DNA from: Limnephilus marmoratus
Taxonomy: Eukaryota > Arthropoda > Insecta > Trichoptera > Limnephilidae
Direction: 5' to 3'
Assembly (NCBI GenBank): GCA_917880885.1
Contig: OU862927.1
Location: 40,203,571-40,267,570 of the forward strand
DNA length: 64,000 bases
Positions 53,355-64,000 of this stretch are shown here, one piece after another. Each line of letters starts with the position of its first letter. Position 1 is the first letter of the stretch. Both the position numbers and the translations under genes were made by a program. Under the pieces are notes generated by a model. The model had not been told where the DNA came from, made no database searches, and saw only the letters and a program-made list of their open reading frames with translations.

Positions 53355-53522
53355 CTTGATATTGAAGCAGGACAGTAACATTAGTGAATAGTTCTCGCGC
53401 TTGGAGTTCTGTGGGTAACTTCCTTGTGGGCGCAAGTCCCAAAGATCGTCCGAGCTGCCGCAAAAAACACAGGTTTCATCTGGCGGCACCCGAAGTAACA
53501 ACTCTTTAGGTTTCAGAGTCAT
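53355..53522 (-). CDS. ZAD zinc-finger gene, exon 1 (start, first half of ZAD)
   Basis: ATG at 53522 and 56 codons to a phase-0 donor GTAACT at 53354. The residues ETCVFCG (first zinc-ligand pair) and YSLMLLSCFNIK match the first half of a ZAD domain. With exon 2 the C..C and C..C ligands are complete. The start is chosen because ZAD domains sit at the N-terminus and this ATG leaves a 16-residue leader; the frame is open upstream, so a longer start is possible. Confidence 0.75.
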
Positions 53523-54195
53523 CTCTTGTTTGTAACTAAACACAAAAAAGGATTCATAGAAAATATATTTGTATAATATTTTAGGAACGCTGTTCACACT
53601 TAATAAGAATATTTAATAACTCTTTTATTCAATTTAATTATTATAACAGCCAACTATTACATCAGTAGGAGTGGAAAGTATAAACCTTTCACCTTCACCT
53701 TCACAGTATGCGATATTATAAATAACTAATTGTGTAAAAATATAAGCAATTTCATTAAATAATCCATAAGCCGCTGCATTTTTAAGCACGGATTATGGAA
53801 ACACTTCATTTCAAAAATTACTACAAGAAACAACTATTTACATACACAAAATAGGTTATTTGGTTCTTAGTTTAAGTAAATTAAGTAATTCATGCGTATT
53901 TAGTTTGAGATGAAACTTGGCAAATGTCAAATACATACAGTAACAAAAAAATAGCGGCAATGCAGATGTTTTATATAGGAATTTTGGTAAATTTTGACAA
54001 AGCCGGGACCAGCTCATTTTGGACAAAAAAAAAAAATATATATATACCCCAGTAGATAGGTAATAATTAGATGTAATCAATTCCGTGAGCGGAAATTGAA
54101 AAAAATGTATATTATCGTTAATTTCTTAAATTTAAAAATACGAAAATGTCATTTTTCAATTAAAATGAGCTGGTCCCGGTTTTGTAAAAAAGGAA
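53523..54195. other. AT-rich DNA 5' of the ZAD gene
   Basis: No gene. AAGCCGGGACCAGCTCATTTT at 54001 and AAAATGAGCTGGTCCCGGTTTT at 54163 form an inverted pair, part of the foldback structure to the right. Confidence 0.5.
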
Positions 54196-55245
54196 TAATT
54201 TCGGTTTACGGAAGGTCTTCCAAAATAATTTTTTTTTATTTTTTTATACTAATTATGGGCCGGAAAATCCAAAACTGAAAGAATTTTTTTTCGGAAAGCA
54301 ATATTAACAAAGTTACACGACTTTAAAATTTTCTATAGGCACACATGAAAATCGACATATTGGAAGTATTATGACAGTTTAAAGTCATAGATAAACTAGA
54401 AAAATGTTTTACCACACACAATTAAATGTTACCATGCAATAATATCATCAAACATACCTTATAAATCGACGAAGTATGAAAATTCGTAGTCTTAAAAATG
54501 CGTAACCTAACCTAACGCTAGGTTTGTGTAACATGGTTTGTGCCCCTTTATACCGCCTGCTCGCGTCCCTAACCTAACCTAACCTAACGCTAGGTTTGTG
54601 TAACATGGTTTGTGCCCCTTTATACCGCCTGCTCGCGTCACGGCAAAAAAAATCCCTGTTTTCAAGTAGTTTAGCGGCTACGCTAGGTTTGTGTAACATG
54701 GTTTGTGCCCCTTTATACCGCCTGCTCGCGTCACGGCAAAAAACATCCCTGTTTTCAAGTAGTTTAGCGGCTACGCTAGGTTTGTGTAACATGGTTTGTG
54801 CCCCTTTATGACCGCCTGCTCGCGTCAATTTTAAAAAACAGCCTACGTTTTCAAGTAGTTTAACGGCTACGCTAGGTTTGTGTCACATGGTTTGTGCCCC
54901 TTTATACCGCCTGCTCGCGTCAATTTAAAAAAATATCCCTGTTTTCAAGTAGTTTAGCGTTTACGCCAAAAGTGAGTAAAATTTATAAAAAATAATTACT
55001 TAAGTTAGTTATTGATATGGAAACACTTAATTTTATGTGGCTGTTTCTATGACTTTAAACTGTCATAATACTTCCAATATGTCGATTTTCATGTATGCGT
55101 ATAGAAAATTTTAAAGTCGTGTAACTTTGTTAATATTGCTTTCCGAAAAAAAATTCTTTCGGATTCGGATTCTCCAGCCAATAAATAGTATAAAAAAAAA
55201 AAGTTTTATTATTTTGGAAGACCTTCCGTAAACCGAAATTAAGCC
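54196..55245. mobile_element. Foldback element with about 200-bp inverted arms
   Basis: 54196-54390 and 55047-55245 are reverse complements with high identity (TTTCGGTTTACGGAAGGTCT, then GCAATATTAACAAAGTTACA). Between them lies a tandem array. The right arm ends next to the assembly gap, so more may be hidden. Confidence 0.75.
54517..54960. repeat. 93-bp tandem repeat, about 5 copies, with CCTAA runs
   Basis: Units start GCTAGGTTTGTGTAACATGG at 54517, 54589, 54682, 54775 and 54871. The first is shortened to 72 bp and ends in four CCTAA repeats (54568-54587); two more CCTAA lie at about 54506. 93 is divisible by 3, which is why a repetitive minus frame appears here; I do not regard it as a gene. 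Confidence 0.85.
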
Positions 55246-55257
55246 GTAAAAAATTAA

Positions 55258-55457
55258 NNNNNNNNNNNNNNNNNNNNNNNNNNNNNNNNNNNNNNNNNNN
55301 NNNNNNNNNNNNNNNNNNNNNNNNNNNNNNNNNNNNNNNNNNNNNNNNNNNNNNNNNNNNNNNNNNNNNNNNNNNNNNNNNNNNNNNNNNNNNNNNNNNN
55401 NNNNNNNNNNNNNNNNNNNNNNNNNNNNNNNNNNNNNNNNNNNNNNNNNNNNNNNNN
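55258..55457. other. Assembly gap (200 N)
   Basis: An even run of 200 N between the foldback arm and the satellite. The true length is unknown. Confidence 0.99.
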
Positions 55458-58400
55458 AATCAATCAGAAAATCTCCCAAAACGAAAACATCTTTAAAAAA
55501 ACAACGTTTTAGGACACGGGTTGGCGGTTTAAGCACTTAGGTTTGGTCGTTTCTACAATTGGACTCGGCTATCATTTCGACCCTATACTACCGAACAGAC
55601 TAAAATTTGGATTCTTACTCAAAATCATGGTCTGTACACGAATCAATCAAAAAATCTGCCGAAAGAATATATTTTTTTTAAATCATTGTTTTAGCACTTG
55701 GGGTCGGTCATAACTTCGGCCCTATGGAACAGAACCAACTGAAGTTTTGGATTATTACTCAAAATCATGGTCTGTACACGAATCAATCAAAAAATCTGCC
55801 GAAAGAATTGTTTTTTTTTTATATCATTGTTTTAGCACTTGGGGTCGGTCATAACATCGGCCCTATGGAACAGAACCAACTGAAATTTTGGATTATTACT
55901 CAAAATCATGGTCTGTACACGAATCAATCAAAAAATCTGCCGAAAGAATCATGTTTTTTTTAAATCATTGTTTTAGCACTTGGGGTCGGACATAACATCG
56001 GCCCTATGGAACAGAACCAACTGAAATTTTGGATTATTACTCAAAATCATGGTCTGTACACGAATTAATCAAAAAATCTGCCGAAAGAATATATTTTTTT
56101 TTAAATCATTGTTTTAGCACTTGGCGTCGGTCTTATGACCGACCTTATCTTCGGCCCTATAGCACAGAACCAACTGAAATTTTGGATTATTACTCAAAAT
56201 CATGGTCTGTACACGAATCAATCAAGAAATCTGCCGAAAGGATTATGTTTTGTAAAAAATCATTGTTTAAGCACTTGGGGTCGGTCTTATGACCGAAGTT
56301 ATCTTCGGCCCTATAGGACAGAACCAACTGAAATTTTGAATTCTTACTCAAAATCATGGTCTGTACACGAATCAATCAAAAAATCTCCCAAAAGAAGAAT
56401 TCATAAAAAAAAACGTTTTATGACTTGGGGTTGGCGGTTTAAGCACTTGGGTTTGGTCGTTTCTACACTTGGGGTCGGCTATAACTTCGGCTCCATGGCA
56501 CCGAACCGACTGAAATTTTGGATTCTTACTCAAAATCATGGTCTGTACACGAATCAATCAAAAAATCTGCCGAAAGAATTTTTTTTTTTTTAAATCATTA
56601 TTTTAGCACTGTGGGTCGGTCATAACATCGGCCCTATGGAACAGAACCAACTGAAATTTTGGATTATTACTCAAAATCATGGTCTGTACACGAATTAATC
56701 AAAAAATCTGCCGAAAGAATATATTTTTTTTTAAATCATTGTTTTAGCACTTGGGGTCGGTCTTATGACCGACGTTATCTTCGGCCCTATAGCACAGAAC
56801 CAACTGAAATTTTGGATTCTTACTCAAAATCATGGTCTGTACACGAATCAATCAAAAAATCTCCCAAAAGAAGAATTCTTAAAAAACAACGTTTTATGAC
56901 TTGGGGTTGGCGGTTTAAGCACTTGATTTTGGTCGTTACTACACTTGGGGTCGGCTATAACTTCGGCTCCATGGCACCGAACCGACTGAAATTTTGGATT
57001 CTTACTCAAAATCATGGTCTGTACACGAATCAATCAAAAAATCTGCCGAAAGAATTTTTTTTTTTTAAATCATTATTTTTGCACTGTGGGTCTGTCATAA
57101 CATCGGCCCTATGGAACAGAACCAACTGAAATTTTGGATTATTACTCAAAATCATGGTCTGTACACGAATTAATCAAAAAATCTGCCGAAAGAATATTTT
57201 TTTTTTTTAAATCATTGTTTTAGCACTTGGGGTCGGTCTTATGACCGACGTTATCTTCGGCCCTATAGCACAGAACCAACTGAAATTTTGGATTCTTCCT
57301 CAAAATCATGGTCTGTACACGAATCAATCAAAAAATCTCCCAAAAGAAGAATTCTTAAAAAACAACGTTTTATGACTTGGGGTTGGCGGTTTAAGCACTT
57401 GGGTTTGGTCGTTTCTACACTTGGGGTCGGCTATAACTTCGGCCCCATGGCACCGAACCGACGGAAATTTTAGATTCTTACTAAGAATCATGGTCTGTAC
57501 ACGAATCAATCAGAAAATCTCCCAAAACGAAAACTTCTTAAAAAAAACAACGTTTTAGGACACGGGTTGGCGGTTTAAGCACTTAGGTTTGGTCGTTTCT
57601 ACAATTGGACTCGGCTATCATTTCGACCCTATACTACCGAACAGACTAAAATTTTGGATTCTTACTCAAAATCATGGTCTGTACACGAATCAATCAAAAA
57701 ATCTGCCGAAAGAATATATTTTTTTTAAATCATTGTTTTAGCACTTGGGGTCGGTCATAACTTCGGCCCTATGGAACAGAACCAACTGAAGTTTTGGATT
57801 ATTACTCAAAATCATGGTCTGTACACGAATCAATCAAAAAATCTGCCGAAAGAGTTGTTTTTTTTTTAATATCATTGTTTGAGCACTTGGGGTCGGTCAT
57901 AACATCGGCCCTATAAAACAGAACGAACTGAAATTTTGGATTATTACTCAAAATCATGGTCTGTACACGAATCAATCAAAAAATCTGCCAAAAGAATTAT
58001 GTTTATTAAAAAATCATTGTTTTAGCACTTGGGGTCGGTCTTATGACCGAAGTTATCTTCGGCACTATAGGACAGAACCAACTGAAATTTTGGATTCTAA
58101 CTCAAAATCATGGTCTGTACACGAATCAATCAGAAAATCTCCCAAAAGAAGAATTCTTAAAAAACAACGTTTTATGACTTGAGGTTGGCGGTTTAAGCAC
58201 TTGATTTTGGTCGTTACTACACTTGGGGTCGGCTATAACTTCGACCCTATGCTACCGAACCTACTGAAATTTTGGATTATTTCTCAAAATCATGGTCTGT
58301 ACTCGAATCAATCAAAAAATCTGCCGAAAGAATATATTTTTTTTAAATCATTGTTTTAGCACTTGGGGTCGGTCATAACTTCGGCCCTATGGAACAGAAC

Positions 58401-61400
58401 CAACTGAAATTTTGGATTATTACTCAAAATCATGGTCTGTACACGAATCAATAAAAAAATCTGCCGAAAGAATTGTTTTTTTTTTTATATCATTGTTTTA
58501 GCACTTGGGGTCGGTCATAACATCGGCCCTATAAAACAGAACGAACTGAAATTTTGGATTATTACTCAAAATCATGGTCTGTACACGAATCAATCAAAAA
58601 AATCTGCCGAAAGAATTATGTTTTTTAAAAATCATTGTTTTAGCACTTGGAGTCGGTCTTATGACCGAAGTTATCTTCGGCACTATAGGACAGAACCAAC
58701 TGAAATTTTGGATTCCTTACTCAAAATCATGGTCTGTAGACGAATCAATCAAAGAATCTCCCAAAAGAAGAATCCTTATAAAAACAACGTTTTATGACTT
58801 GGGGTTGGCGGTTTTAAGCACTTGGGTTTGGTCGTTTCTACACTTGGGGTCGGCTATAACTTCGGCTCCATGGCACCGAACCGACGGAAATTTTAGATTC
58901 TTACTAAGAATCATGGTCTGTACACGAATCAATCAGAAAATCTCCCAAAACGAAAACTTCTTAAAAAAAAACAACGTTTTACGACATGGGTTGGCGGTTT
59001 AAGCACTTAGGTTTGGTCGTTTCTACAATTGGGCTCGGCTATTATTTCGACCCTAATGCAACCCAACCGACTGAAATTTTGGATTCTTACTCAAAATCAT
59101 GGTCTGTACACGAATCAATCAAAAAATCTGCCGAAAGAATTTTTTTTTTTTAAATCATTGTTTTAGCACTTGGGGTCGGTCATAACATCGGCCCTATGGA
59201 ACAGAACCAACTGAAATTTTGGATTATTACTCAAAATCATGGTCTGTACACGAATCAATCAAAAAATCTGCCGAAAGAATTGTTTTTTTTTTTTTAATCA
59301 TTGTTTTAGCACTTGGGGTCGGTCATAACATCGGCCCTATGGAACAGAACCAACTGAAATTTTGGATTATTACTCAAAATCATGGTCTGTACACGAATCA
59401 ATCAAAAAATCTGCCGAAAGAATTATGTTTTTTAAAAAAATCATTGTTTTAGCACCTGGGGTCGGTCTTATGACCGAAGTTATCTTCGGCCCTATAGGAC
59501 AGAACCAACTGAAATTTTGAATTCTTACTCAAAATCATGGTCTGTACACGAATCAATCAAAAAATCTCCCAAAAGAAGAATCCTTAAAAAACAACGTTTT
59601 ATGACTTGGGGTTGGCGGTTTAAGCACTTGGGTTTGGTCGTTTCTACACTTGGGGTCGGCAATAACTTCGGCTCCATGGCACCGAACCGATGGAAATTTT
59701 AGATTCTTACTAAGAATCATGGTCTGTACACGAATCAATCAGAAAATCTCCCAAAACGAAAACTTCTTAAAAAAAACAACGTTTTACGACATGGGTTGGC
59801 GGTTTAAGCACTTAGGTTTGGTCGTTTCTACAATTGGGCTCGGCTATCATTTCGACCCTATGCTACCGAACCGACTGAAATTTTGGATTCTTACTCAAAA
59901 TCATGGTCTGTACACGAATCAATCAAAAAATCTGCCGAAAGAATTGTTTTTTTTTTTAATCATTGTTTAAGCACTTGGGGTCGGTCATAACATCGGCCCT
60001 ATGGAACAGAACCAACTGAAATTTTGGATTATTACTCAAAATCATGGTCTGTACACGAATCAATCAAAAAATCTCCCGAAAGAATCATGTTTTTTTTAAA
60101 TCATTGTTTTAGCACTTGGGGTCGGTCATAACATCGGCCCTATGGAACAGAACCAACTGAAATTTTGGATTATTACTCAAAATCATGGTCTGTACACGAA
60201 TTAATCAAAAAATCTGCCGAAAGAATATTTTTTTTTTTAAATCATTGTTTTAGCACTTGGCGTCGGTCTTATGACCGACCTTATCTTCGGCCCTATAGGA
60301 CAGAACCAACTGAAATTTTGGATTATTACTCAAAATCATGGTCTGTACACGAATCAATCAAGAAATCTGCCGAAAGGATTATGTTTTGTAAAAAATCATT
60401 GTTTTAGCACTTGGGGTCGGTCTTATGACCGAAGTTATCTTCGGCCCTATAGCACAGAACCAACTGAAATTTTGAATTCTTACTCAAAATCATGGTCTGT
60501 ACACGAATCAATCAGAAAATCTCCCAAAAGAAGAATTCTTAAAAAACAACGTTTTATGACTTGGGGTTGGCGGTTTAAGCACTTGATTTTGGTCGTTACT
60601 ACACTTGGGGTCGGCTATAACTTCGACCCTATGCTACCGAACCGACTGAAATTTTGGATTATTACTCAAAATCATGGTCTGTACTCGAATTAATCAAAAA
60701 ATCTGCCGAAAGAATATATTTTTTTTAAATCATTGTTTTATCACTTGGGGTCGGTCTTATGATCGACGTTATCTTCGGCCCTATAGCACAGAACCAACTG
60801 AAATTTTGGATTCTTCCTCAAAATCATGGTCTGTACACGAATCAATCAAAAAATCTCCCAAAAGAAGAATTCTTAAAAAACAACGTTTTATGACTAGGGG
60901 TTGGCGGTTTAAGCACTTGGGTTTGGTCGTTTCTACACTTGGGGTCGGCTATAACTTCGGCCCCATGGCACCGAACCGACGGAAATTTTAGATTCTTACT
61001 AAGAATCATGGTCTGTACACGGAACAATCAGAAAATCTCCCAAAACGAAAACTTCTTTAAAAAAACAACGTTTTAGGACACGGGTTGGCGGTTTAAGCAC
61101 TTAGGTTTGGTCGTTTCTACAATTGGACTCGGCTATCATTTCGACCCTATGCTACCGAACGGACTAAAATTTTGGATTCTTACTCAAAATCATGGTCTGT
61201 ACACGAATCAATCAAAAAATCTGCCGAAAGAATTGTTTTTTTTTTTAATCATTGTTTTAGCACTTGGGGTCGGTCATAACATCGGCCCTATGGAACAGAA
61301 CCAACTGAAATTTTGGATTATTACTCAAAATCATGGTCTGTACACGAATCAATCAAAAAATCAGCCGAAAGAATCATGTTTTTTTTAAATCATTGTTTTA

Positions 61401-64000
61401 GCACTTGGGGTCGGTCATAACATCGGCCCTATGGAACAGAACCAACTGAAATTTTGGATTATTACTCAAAATCATGGTCTGTACACGAATTAATCAAAAA
61501 AATCTGCCGAAAGAATATATATTTTTTTTAAATCATTGTTTTAGCACTTGGCGTCGGTCTTATGACCGACCTTATCTTCGGCCCTATAGGACAGAACCAA
61601 CTGAAATTTTGGATTATTACTCAAAATCATGGTCTGTACACGAATCAATCAAGAAATCTGCCGAAAGGATTATGTTTTGTAAAAAATCATTGTTTTAGCA
61701 CTTGGGGTCAGTCTTATGACCGAAGTTATCTTCGGCCCTATAGCACAGAACCAACTGAAATTTTGAATTCTTACTCAAAATCATGGTCTGTACACGAATC
61801 AATCAGAAAATCTCCCAAAAGAAGAATTCTTAAAAAACAACGTTTTATGACTTGGGGTTGGCGGTTTAAGCACTTGATTTTGGTCGTTACTACATTTGGG
61901 GTCGGCTATAACTTCGGCTCCATGGCACCGAACCGACTGAAATTTTGGATTCTTACTCAAAATCATGGTCTGTACACGAATCAATCAAAAAATCTGCCGA
62001 AAGAATTTTTTTTTTTTAAATCATTATTTTAGCACTGTGGGTCTGTCATAACATCGGCCCTATGGAACAGAACCAACTGAAATTATGGATTATTACTCAA
62101 AATCATGGTCTGTACACGAATTAATCAAAAAATCTGCCGAAAGAATATATTTTTTTTTTAAATCATTGTTTTAGCACTTGGGGTCGGTCTTATGACCGAC
62201 GTTATCTTCGGCCCTATAGCACAGAACCAACTGAAATTTTGGATTCTTCCTCAAAATCATGGTCTGTACACGAATCAATCAAAAAGTCTCCCAAAAGAAG
62301 AATTCTTAAAAAACAACGTTTTATGACTTAGGGTTGGCGGTTTAAGCACTTGATTTTGGTCGTTACTACACTTGGGGTCGGCTATAACTTCGACCCTACG
62401 CTACCGAACCGACTGAAATTTTGGATTATTACTCAAAATCATGGTCTGTACTCGAATCAATCAAAAAATCTGCCGAAAGAATATTTTTTTTTTAAATCAT
62501 TGTTTTAGCACTTGGGGTCGGTCATAACTTCGGCCCTATGGAACAGAACCAACTGAAATTTTGGATTATTACTCAAAATCATGGTCTGTACACGAATCAA
62601 TCAAAAAATCTGCCGAAAGAATTGTTTTTTTTTTATATCATTGTTTTAGCACTTGGGGTCGGTCATAACATCGGCCCTATAAAACAGAACGAACTGAAAT
62701 TTTGGATTATTACTCAAAATCATGGTCTGTACACGAATCAATCAAAAAATCTGCCGAAAGAATTATGTTTTTTAAAAATCATTGTTTTAGCACTTGGGGT
62801 CGGTCTTATGACCGAAGTTATCTTCGGCACTATAGGACAGAACCAACTGAAATTTTGGATTCTTACTCAAAATCATGGTCTGTAGACGAATCAATCAAAG
62901 AATCTCCCAAAAGAAGAATCCTTATAAAACAACGTTTCATAAAACGTTGGGGTTGGCGGTTTAAGCACTTGGGTTTGGTCGTTTCTACACTTGGGGTCGG
63001 CTATAACTTCGGCTCTATGGCACCGAACCGACGGAAATTTTAGATTCTTACTAAGAATCATGGTCTGTACACGAATCAATCAGAAAATCTCCCAAAACGA
63101 AAACTTCTTAAAAAAAACAACGTTTTACGACATGGGTTGGCGGTTTAAGCACTTAGGTTTGGTCGTTTCTACAATTGGTCTCGGCTATTATTTCGACCCT
63201 ATGCAACCCAACCGACTGAAATTTTGGATTCTTACTCAAAATCATGGTCTGTACACGAATCAATCACAAAATCTGCCGAAAGAATTGTTTTTTTTTTATA
63301 TCATTGTTTTAGCACTTGGGGTCGGTCGTAACATCGGCCCTATAAAACAGAACGAACTGAAATTTTGGATTATTACTCAAAATCATGGTCTGTACACGAA
63401 TCAATCAAAAAATCTGCCGAAAGAATTATGTTTTTTAAAAAATCATTGTTTTAGCACTTGGGGTCGGTCTTATGACCGAAGTTATCTTCGGCACTATAGG
63501 ACAGAACCAACTGAAATTTTGGATTCTTACTCAAAATCATGGTCTGTACACGAATCAATCAGAAAATCTCCAAAAAGAAGAATTCATAAAAAAAACGTTT
63601 TATGACTTGGGGTTGGCGGTTTAAGCACTTGGGTTTGGACGTTTCTACACTTGGGGTCGGCTATAACTTCGGCTCCATGGCACCGAACCGACTGAAATTT
63701 TGGATTCTTACTCAAAATCATGGTCTGTACACGAATCAATCAAAAAATCTGCCGAAAGAATTTTTTTTTTTTAAATCATTATTTTAGCACTGTGGGTCGG
63801 TCATAACATCGGCCCTATGGAACAGAACCAACTGAAATTTTGGATTATTACTCAAAATCATGGTCTGTACACGAATTAATCAAAAAATCTGCCGAAAGAA
63901 TATATTTTTTTTTAAATCATTGTTTTAGCACTTGGGGTCGGTCTTATGACCGACGTTATCTTCGGCCCTATAGCACAGAACCAACTGAAATTTTGGATTC
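55458..64000. repeat. Satellite array, about 140-185-bp monomers of several types
   Basis: More than 50 monomers marked by CAAAATCATGGTCTGTACAC, running to the window edge. Types differ between GCACTTGGGG and the next CTGAAATTTTGG: a short CATAAC(A/T)TCGGCCCTATGGAACAG form, a form with CGGTCTTATGACCG and TTATCTTCGG, and longer forms with GGTTGGCGGTTTAAGCACTT. The types recur in a partly regular order; for example, the series from about 55515 is repeated about 2042 bp later at 57557. All long frames here are satellite read-through. Confidence 0.95.

Noticed and set aside
54574..54828. 31-aa repeat protein on minus
   Set aside because: The DNA repeat is 93 bp, so any open frame repeats; there is no start context or homology.
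55111..55536. 141-aa minus ORF
   Set aside because: It is mostly read through 200 N.
55724..63787. Many repeated 60-200-aa ORFs
   Set aside because: They follow the satellite monomer, appear in more than one frame and strand, and break at T-run length changes.

Overview
This is a window of a eukaryotic nuclear genome, almost certainly an insect. The signs are AT-rich DNA, spliced genes with GT..AG introns, a ZAD-type zinc-finger gene (a mainly arthropod family), short CCTAA (insect telomere-type) runs, and a dense mix of arthropod transposable elements. A holometabolous insect, perhaps a moth, is my guess from repeat style only. There is no prokaryotic gene, operon or CRISPR array. Most of the sequence is transposon on transposon, plus a satellite array at the right end.

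Layout. 0-1.5 kb: LINE fragments and a truncated hAT copy. 2.3-4.2 kb (minus): C2H2 zinc-finger exons. 4.4-10.3 kb: SINEs, a LINE 3' end, a decayed pseudogene and two tandem Helitron-like elements. 10.3-14.6 kb: AT-rich DNA with small inverted repeats and SINE/LINE scraps. 14.8-20.35 kb (minus): a six-exon gene that I assembled from phase-matched splice sites. It encodes a Crypton-like tyrosine recombinase of about 890 aa whose N-terminus comes from three tandem copies of a 117-bp exon. 20.4-23.3 kb: SINEs and AT-rich DNA.

23.36-47.82 kb is a nested stack. A Ty3/gypsy element is split by a 22-kb DIRS-type retroelement with inverted terminal repeats and an internal complementary region. The DIRS is itself split by an R1-clade LINE (minus) and by DNA carrying two identical 680-bp direct repeats. 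The R1 is split in turn by a second, structurally intact LINE (minus) with a coiled-coil/FP-like ORF1 and an endonuclease-RT ORF2.

47.9-53.5 kb: two exons encoding the two halves of a ZAD domain (minus), separated by an intron holding a hAT element. That hAT contains a second hAT (8-bp target duplication TACACCCC), which contains a MITE. Reading phases allow these ZAD exons to belong to one gene with the C2H2 exons at 2.4-4.2 kb, which would span about 51 kb with a TE-filled intron. 54.2-55.25 kb: a foldback element with 93-bp tandem repeats and CCTAA runs. 55,258-55,457: assembly gap. 55.46-64 kb: a tandem satellite with several monomer types and paired TTAT-loop hairpins.

The likeliest working host genes are the tyrosine-recombinase gene and, if its premature stop is tolerated, the ZAD-C2H2 gene. 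The intact LINE is the likeliest recently active mobile element.
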